From Neobacillus cucumis (GTDB taxonomy: Bacteria; Bacillota; Bacilli; Bacillales; Cytobacillaceae): 64,000 nt of DNA. Numbering within the stretch: the first letter of the stretch is position 1; the number at the start of each line of letters is the position of its first letter. Where the stretch lies: contig NZ_PGVE01000088.1 in assembly GCF_002860255.1 (NCBI RefSeq), positions 1 through 64,000 of the forward strand. Reading direction: 5' to 3'. The notes below the pieces were generated by a model that searched no databases, was not told the DNA's origin, and saw only the letters and a program-made list of their open reading frames with translations. Shown here in pieces: positions 59,966 to 64,000 of this stretch. A program made the translations under genes and the position numbers.

Positions 59966-61039
59966 TTATTTAGCGCTAAAGTTTTTTAATTCTTTTAGAG
60001 TTCCAGGAACTTTTAGTGTTCCAGATTTAATCTTGTCTGTCCATTCATTAACAGCTTTTTCAATAGCCGCCTTGTTAGCCGCCTTATTATTTATAGGTGC
60101 TAAACCAACTCCATTTTCAGCTAAACCATAAAGTATATCCTTTCCACCAGGGAAATTACCGTCTTTCGCTTTTTTGGCCGTATCTTCCACAGCTACGTTT
60201 ACACGTTTAAGCGCAGAGGTAAGAACAACATCCTGCCCCATGTCGCTTTGATCACGGTCTACCCCTATGGCCCAAATTTCACGATTAGGATCCTTTTTCT
60301 TTAAGTCAACCGCTTCTTTAAAAAGGCCATTACCAGTGCCCCCTGCGGCGTGGAAAATGACATCCGCTCCAGTAGCATACATTTTAGAAGCGATAGATTT
60401 ACCCAGTTCGGCTTTATCAAAAGCACCCGCATATTGAACGTCCACTTTTACAGTTGGTTTTGCTGCTTGAACACCGGCTAAGTAACCTGCTTGGAAACGT
60501 TCGATTACTGCATTTTCCATACCACCGATGAAACCGACATGATTAGTCTTCGTTGTCATTGCAGCTGTAATCCCTGCAAGGAAACCTGCTTCTTGCTCTT
60601 TGAAAAGAATGCTTGCTACATTAGGCTCCTTAACTTCAGAATCTATAATTGCAAATTTAGTATTCTTTTGTTCTTTAGCAATTTGATCCACTGCATCCTG
60701 CATTAAGAAACCAATACCATATACTAAATCAAAACCTTGACGAGATAGTGTATTTAGATTTGTCGTATAATCTGAATCGGAAGTAGATTGGACGTACTCA
60801 TATCCGCCTTTGCCCTTTTTCATATTATTCGCTTTACCAAATGCTTCTAGACCTTCCCATGAAGACTGATTGAATGATTTGTCATCTACACCACCGATGT
60901 CAGTAACCATTCCTACAGAAAACCCTTTGTTCCCACTTGTATTATCCTGTTTGTTGTCTGAAGTCTTACCACATGCAGCTAAGAGTGTCCCTGCTGCTAG
61001 GATAAGCGATAATCCCAACCCAATTTGATGCTTTTTCAT
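59966..61039 (-). CDS. BMP-family nucleoside-binding lipoprotein (NupN-like)
   Basis: 357 residues. Signal peptide and lipobox LAAC with lipidated C23. The body has the BMP/PnrA pattern: 'GMVTDIGGVDDKSFNQSSWE', 'LVYGIGFLMQDAVDQIAKEQ', 'GFLAGITAAMTTKTNHVGFI', 'DVIFHAAGGTGNGLFKEAVD' and 'AIGVDRDQSDMG'. Such proteins bind guanosine or other nucleosides for an ABC importer. A guanine riboswitch upstream supports guanosine. The usual nupOPQ ATPase and permease genes do not follow; ywbE converges here. Confidence 0.9.
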   Translation of the reverse strand: MKKHQIGLGLSLILAAGTLLAACGKTSDNKQDNTSGNKGFSVGMVTDIGGVDDKSFNQSSWEGLEAFGKANNMKKGKGGYEYVQSTSDSDYTTNLNTLSRQGFDLVYGIGFLMQDAVDQIAKEQKNTKFAIIDSEVKEPNVASILFKEQEAGFLAGITAAMTTKTNHVGFIGGMENAVIERFQAGYLAGVQAAKPTVKVDVQYAGAFDKAELGKSIASKMYATGADVIFHAAGGTGNGLFKEAVDLKKKDPNREIWAIGVDRDQSDMGQDVVLTSALKRVNVAVEDTAKKAKDGNFPGGKDILYGLAENGVGLAPINNKAANKAAIEKAVNEWTDKIKSGTLKVPGTLKELKNFSAK

Positions 61040-61076
61040 GTTGTTTTTCCTCCAAAACCTTGGTTAATATAATCAC

Positions 61077-61123
61077 AAAAAACCCCGTATTCAAGCTTCC
61101 AGAGAGAAAGCTTGAGTACGGGG
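61077..61123 (-). terminator. Riboswitch-controlled terminator
   Basis: CCCCGTACTCAAGCTT and AAGCTTGAATACGGGG (one G:T pair) are followed by TTTTTTG on the minus strand, 38 bases before the lipoprotein gene. It is the expression platform of the purine riboswitch. Confidence 0.85.
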
Positions 61124-61170
61124 AATGGACGGCATAAAACAACCGATACTCAAAATAAAAAAATGCTTTC

Positions 61171-61245
61171 CCTCATAGTCCAGTGTTTTACGGTCACCGG
61201 GTAGAAACTTATGGCCCCTATTGCCATGATTATATGAGGTTATTT
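61171..61245 (-). promoter_or_regulatory. Purine (guanine-type) riboswitch
   Basis: The minus strand reads ACCTCATATAATC, the loops TTTCTACCCGG and CCGTAAA, and closes with GGACTATGAGG. This is the purine aptamer core. The C in GACTAT at the specificity position indicates guanine rather than adenine (GATTAT). With the downstream terminator it should switch the gene off when guanine is high. Confidence 0.92.
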
Positions 61246-61385
61246 TGTTTTCCTCAGTAATTATATAAATAGTTTAGAAATGCGTCAACAAAAATGTTAT
61301 TTTAATATAACTGTAACGTTTTCTATCCTTTAGTTCAACATCAAATAAAATTAGATAATAAATATTTTTTCGAATGATATAAATT

Positions 61386-61520
61386 TTGAAAATACTTTTA
61401 AATCATGTTAATATATTCTTGTTTAAATTCTTCTGAGTTTAGACCTCCTAATTATTCGGCTTAACCTCGACAATTAAGCCGCTTTTACCTTTGATTTTTA
61501 TAATCAAAGGTCTTTTTTTA
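61386..61520 (+). ncRNA. Candidate small RNA with CCUCCU motif
   Basis: TTGAAA (61386-61391), 17 bases, TAATAT (61409-61414) with an upstream TG form a good promoter. The predicted transcript of about 100 bases has an unpaired GACCTCCTA (61441-61450), hairpin CGGCTTAA/TTAAGCCG (61457-61481) and a terminator ACCTTTGAT/ATCAAAGGT (61487-61511) with seven T. No ORF lies inside. The C-rich motif is complementary to Shine-Dalgarno sequences, as in several Gram-positive regulatory RNAs. Confidence 0.5.
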
Positions 61521-61571
61521 CAAAAAAAAGGAAGCTATTACTTCTGGAAAATTAACAGTCTGCTCTTCACA

Positions 61572-61874
61572 CTATCCATCTGAATTGCTTTGATTGGCTT
61601 GTTTACCTTTAAATCCTTGATTTCCTTGATTTCCTTGATTTCCTTGGTCTCCTTGATTTCCTTGGTCTCCTTGATTTCCTTGGTCTCCTTGATTTCCTTG
61701 GTTTCCTTGGTTTCCTTGGTTTCCTTGGTCTCCTTGATTATTTTGGTCCCCTTGTTTCTTAGAAATCATGTAAAGTTTATAAACAACATAAAATCCAAAC
61801 AAAAAAGGTAAGGTCATTAGAGCAGCCATAAACCATAATGAGTTAATGAAATGTTGGTAAATCCAATCATACAT
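61572..61874 (-). CDS. Membrane-anchored collagen-like repeat protein
   Basis: 100 residues. A membrane helix (about 12-36, 'LWFMAALMTLPFLFGFYVVY') is followed by about seventeen uninterrupted G-x-Q triplets, mainly GNQ and GDQ, and the end GFKGKQANQSNSDG. The DNA is a 9-base tandem repeat. Unlike usual bacterial collagen, the x-y positions are polar Asn/Asp and Gln with no proline. The orientation would place repeats in the cytosol or outside depending on topology. AAAGGTG lies 8 bases before the ATG. Repeat number may vary between strains. Confidence 0.75.
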   Translation of the reverse strand: MYDWIYQHFINSLWFMAALMTLPFLFGFYVVYKLYMISKKQGDQNNQGDQGNQGNQGNQGNQGDQGNQGDQGNQGDQGNQGNQGNQGFKGKQANQSNSDG

Positions 61875-61922
61875 CCATATTACACCTTTTTCTTTTTTGA
61901 TTTTATTTTACCCAAAATAATA

Positions 61923-61950
61923 AAAACACCCATCATCATGAGTGTTTTTT
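61923..61950. terminator. Terminator after the BC1872-like gene
   Basis: AAAACACCCAT and ATGAGTGTTTT (one G:T pair) form a tight hairpin with T and A runs, 8 bases after the gene's stop on the minus strand. Confidence 0.75.
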
Positions 61951-61957
61951 GGGAAGT

Positions 61958-62281
61958 TTAACATAATTTCTGCCATAATCTAGTGCTATCCAAAAAGGAA
62001 TGCTGCTCAACAATTTCGTAGGCTGCATTAGTAATTGCTTGAGCTAACGTATCTCCTGTCGCGCAAATATCATTAAAGCACACCTTCGAAAGTCCTTTAA
62101 TTTGATACGAATATCCTAACTCCTCTAACCGCTCTACGATAAGCATAGCATGGTCTATATTTTGCTCAGGCTGAAAGTCGGACTCGTGAATGAATTTCCC
62201 CTTTTCATAATCATACCAGCGATCCCATCTATTTAACTTCCAACCAAGGATTCTCCGAGCAATCGCATCAATTTTCACCAT
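61958..62281 (-). CDS. BC1872-like protein (phage ABA sandwich domain)
   Basis: 107 residues: 'IARRILGWKLNRWDRWYDYE', 'FQPEQNIDHAMLIVERLEEL', then 'CFNDICATGDTLAQAITNAA'. This matches the small ABA-sandwich family found in Bacillus phages and prophages (BC1872 type). No other phage gene is near, so it is a stray or domesticated phage gene. GGGGAATG lies before the ATG. Confidence 0.8.
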   Translation of the reverse strand: MVKIDAIARRILGWKLNRWDRWYDYEKGKFIHESDFQPEQNIDHAMLIVERLEELGYSYQIKGLSKVCFNDICATGDTLAQAITNAAYEIVEQHSFLDSTRLWQKLC

Positions 62282-62527
62282 TTTTCATTCCCCTTTACTT
62301 TTTGTTATATAACAGATTAATTAATTACTTGTAATTATATAACACATTGTATTCTTTTTCCAGTATTTATGTGAAAATTTTAAAATTAGAAAGAGCCCAA
62401 TCCTTCAGGAGTTTGTACTGATTCTTCTTAAAACATCAAAGAATAAGTATACAAAAGTGGAAATTTGCTTTTTAATGAGAGAAAATGAAATAAGCTCGCA
62501 AAAATTTTTAAAAATGAGGAAAAGAAA

Positions 62528-63856
62528 ATGAAACTTCCAACTAAGGCAAAAGAAGTATTAGGCATGGCATTACCTGCCATTGGTGAATCTTATTTGCAAA
62601 GTTTACTAGGAGTAATCGACTCTTTCTTTATTGCAAAGTTAGGTTTATTAGCTATTAATGCTGTTGGTGTGACCAATATATACAATATGACTTATATTGG
62701 AGTATTTACAGCTATTTCAGCCACTCTTTCTATTTTTTTATCAAGAGCATTTGGGGCAAAACGAGCTGAACAAAGTAAGTCCGTTATTTTTCACGGTCTA
62801 TTAATCTCCTCATTCATCGGATTACTTTTTTCTATTATTTCTGTTATTTTTGCCCAGTCATTATTAGAATGGACTGGTGCAAACGAGCAACTTAAAGAAA
62901 CAGCTGTAATCTATTTTAAAGTAGTTTTAGGACTAACTCCTTTCATTGCCTTATTTACAGCTGAATCTGCATCCTTTCGAGCCATCGGTGATACCAAAAC
63001 TCCTCTACGTGTCGGAATAGAGATGAATATCGTCCATGTATTTCTTGATTATCTTTTAATTTTTGGACTTGGCCCTGTGGCTGGCTTGGGATTAACTGGT
63101 GCTGCAATAGCAATGATTCTTGCGAGAATATTTGGATTTATTCGTTTATTTCTCCTATCCCAACGCATCCCTGCCATTGCTTTAACAAGAAGTGATTTTA
63201 AAATCATCGGTAAATTGGCACGCCGCATGATAAATTTTGCGGTTCCTGCTACGATTGAAAGGTTATCAATGAGACTAGGACAGGTCATCTATTTTGGACT
63301 CATTGTCCGGATGGGAACAGAGGTCTATGCTGCGCATAACATCGCGGGTACAATTACAACATTTTCTTCTACTATAGGTGGAGGATTTGCAGTAGCAGCG
63401 AGTACTCTAATTGGCCAAGCGATCGGTAGAAATAATTGGTCAGAAGTGCAAGCATATCGAAAATGGAGCTACCTTCAAGCCGCTTTATCTATGACCGTTT
63501 TAACAGCCATTTTGGCATGTACTAGCCCGTGGACAGGTAGATTTTTTACTCACAATCAAAATGTGATTCATTTAGTGATGATTGTCTTGTTTATAGATAC
63601 TATTTCTCAACCTTTCCTAGCTTCTGTTACGGTAGATACTTCTGTTGTACAGGCTGGAGGTAACAGTAAATACCCAATGATTGTGACTATTATTGGTATT
63701 TGGTTTATCCGTACTCTGGGGGTTTATGTATTTGCCTGGAAGTTAGGATTTGGTTTACCAGCCGTTTGGGGTTCCATTGCTGTTGATAATGCTTTACGGG
63801 CAGGGCTTTTTTTGTGGTATCGTAGAAATAAAAATATAATTAAACAACTGGTTTAA
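62528..63856 (+). CDS. MATE-family efflux transporter
   Basis: 442 residues and twelve membrane helices in two MatE halves: 'LPAIGESYLQSLLGVIDSFF', 'LFTAESASFRAIGDTKTPLR' and, in the second half, 'NFAVPATIERLSMRLGQVIY', 'STLIGQAIGRNNWSEVQAYR'. It exports organic cations or drugs with Na+ or H+ exchange. GAGGAAAAGAAA precedes the ATG. It is monocistronic with its own terminator. Confidence 0.9.
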   Translation: MKLPTKAKEVLGMALPAIGESYLQSLLGVIDSFFIAKLGLLAINAVGVTNIYNMTYIGVFTAISATLSIFLSRAFGAKRAEQSKSVIFHGLLISSFIGLLFSIISVIFAQSLLEWTGANEQLKETAVIYFKVVLGLTPFIALFTAESASFRAIGDTKTPLRVGIEMNIVHVFLDYLLIFGLGPVAGLGLTGAAIAMILARIFGFIRLFLLSQRIPAIALTRSDFKIIGKLARRMINFAVPATIERLSMRLGQVIYFGLIVRMGTEVYAAHNIAGTITTFSSTIGGGFAVAASTLIGQAIGRNNWSEVQAYRKWSYLQAALSMTVLTAILACTSPWTGRFFTHNQNVIHLVMIVLFIDTISQPFLASVTVDTSVVQAGGNSKYPMIVTIIGIWFIRTLGVYVFAWKLGFGLPAVWGSIAVDNALRAGLFLWYRRNKNIIKQLV

Positions 63857-63857
63857 G

Positions 63858-63891
63858 AAGGCTTTCGTTCAATGAACTGAAGCCTTTTATT
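63858..63891 (+). terminator. Terminator of the MATE gene
   Basis: AAGGCTT..GTTC and GAAC..AAGCCTT form a stem followed by TTATTTTA. Confidence 0.78.
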
Positions 63892-63989
63892 TTACTTTGA
63901 TTTTTAAAATAAGGTTAATAACGATAAAACAAATGCATTTTTTATGTTTTTGTTTCATACATAAGAAGATGGTGATACCAAAGTTATTT

Positions 63990-63997
63990 AAGGAGGA
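63990..63997 (+). promoter_or_regulatory. Ribosome binding site of a gene beyond the window
   Basis: AAGGAGGA followed by CTA at the last base; the start codon is expected just outside. Confidence 0.6.
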
Positions 63998-64000
63998 CTA

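Noticed and set aside
61620..61745. 9-base tandem repeats that look like a CRISPR-like array
   Set aside because: They are in-frame codons of the G-x-Q collagen-like protein; no spacers are present.

Overview
The window looks like chromosome of a low-GC, Gram-positive, spore-forming member of the Bacillaceae (Bacillus/Neobacillus type). The evidence is AT-rich DNA, strong AGGAGG-type ribosome binding sites with frequent GTG and TTG starts, and Bacillus-type families: GlnK/GlnL, SdpR/SdpI, BstA, YwbE, FusB-type EF-G binding protein, DUF1540, a leucine T-box and a guanine riboswitch. No rRNA, tRNA or CRISPR array was seen. The left edge has a cut-off IS110 transposase and a broken acetyltransferase. 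The right edge ends on the Shine-Dalgarno of a gene outside the window.

Layout. 0.7-7 kb: hybrid cluster protein hcp, a DUF2975/Cro-type regulator pair, DUF3885, DUF1540, DoxX and a UvrC-like GIY-YIG protein. 7-14.5 kb: a one-chain sigma factor/anti-sigma fusion, a tandem GNAT, and 4-hydroxybenzoate hydroxylase pobA with two divergent IclR regulators. 14.6-19.4 kb: a flavin amine oxidase, a frameshifted PAS histidine kinase, and leuA behind a T-box. 20.8-27.8 kb is a coherent aspartate module: dicarboxylate/amino-acid symporter, aspartase, a GlnK/GlnL-like two-component system and an ACT-domain malic enzyme (aspartate uptake, fumarate, malate, pyruvate). The symporter and malic enzyme promoters share a TTTTGT-N4-TTTTGT direct repeat. 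28-40 kb is mixed housekeeping and accessory DNA, including FusB-like, SdpRI with twin operators, and very small ORFs. 41.0-41.7 kb holds a peroxiredoxin whose catalytic cysteine codon is TGA, followed at the right distance by a SECIS-like hairpin. 41.8-47 kb is a two-component system plus a three-gene ABC exporter resembling LnrJKLMN. 47-52 kb has MazG-like, PhoX with a Pho box, and a stand-alone glnA with a perfect GlnR/TnrA box. 52-64 kb has SEC-C, DUF3800, two DinB/BstA proteins, an SPFH/ribbon-helix-helix operon, NhaC, a guanine-riboswitch-controlled BMP lipoprotein, a candidate small RNA, a collagen-like membrane protein and a MATE transporter.

The most notable item is the probable selenocysteine peroxiredoxin. 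Next are the shared GlnL-type repeats, the sigma/anti-sigma fusion, the SPFH operon palindrome and the candidate small RNA with a CCUCCU motif. All function calls come from reading motifs by eye; no database search was run.
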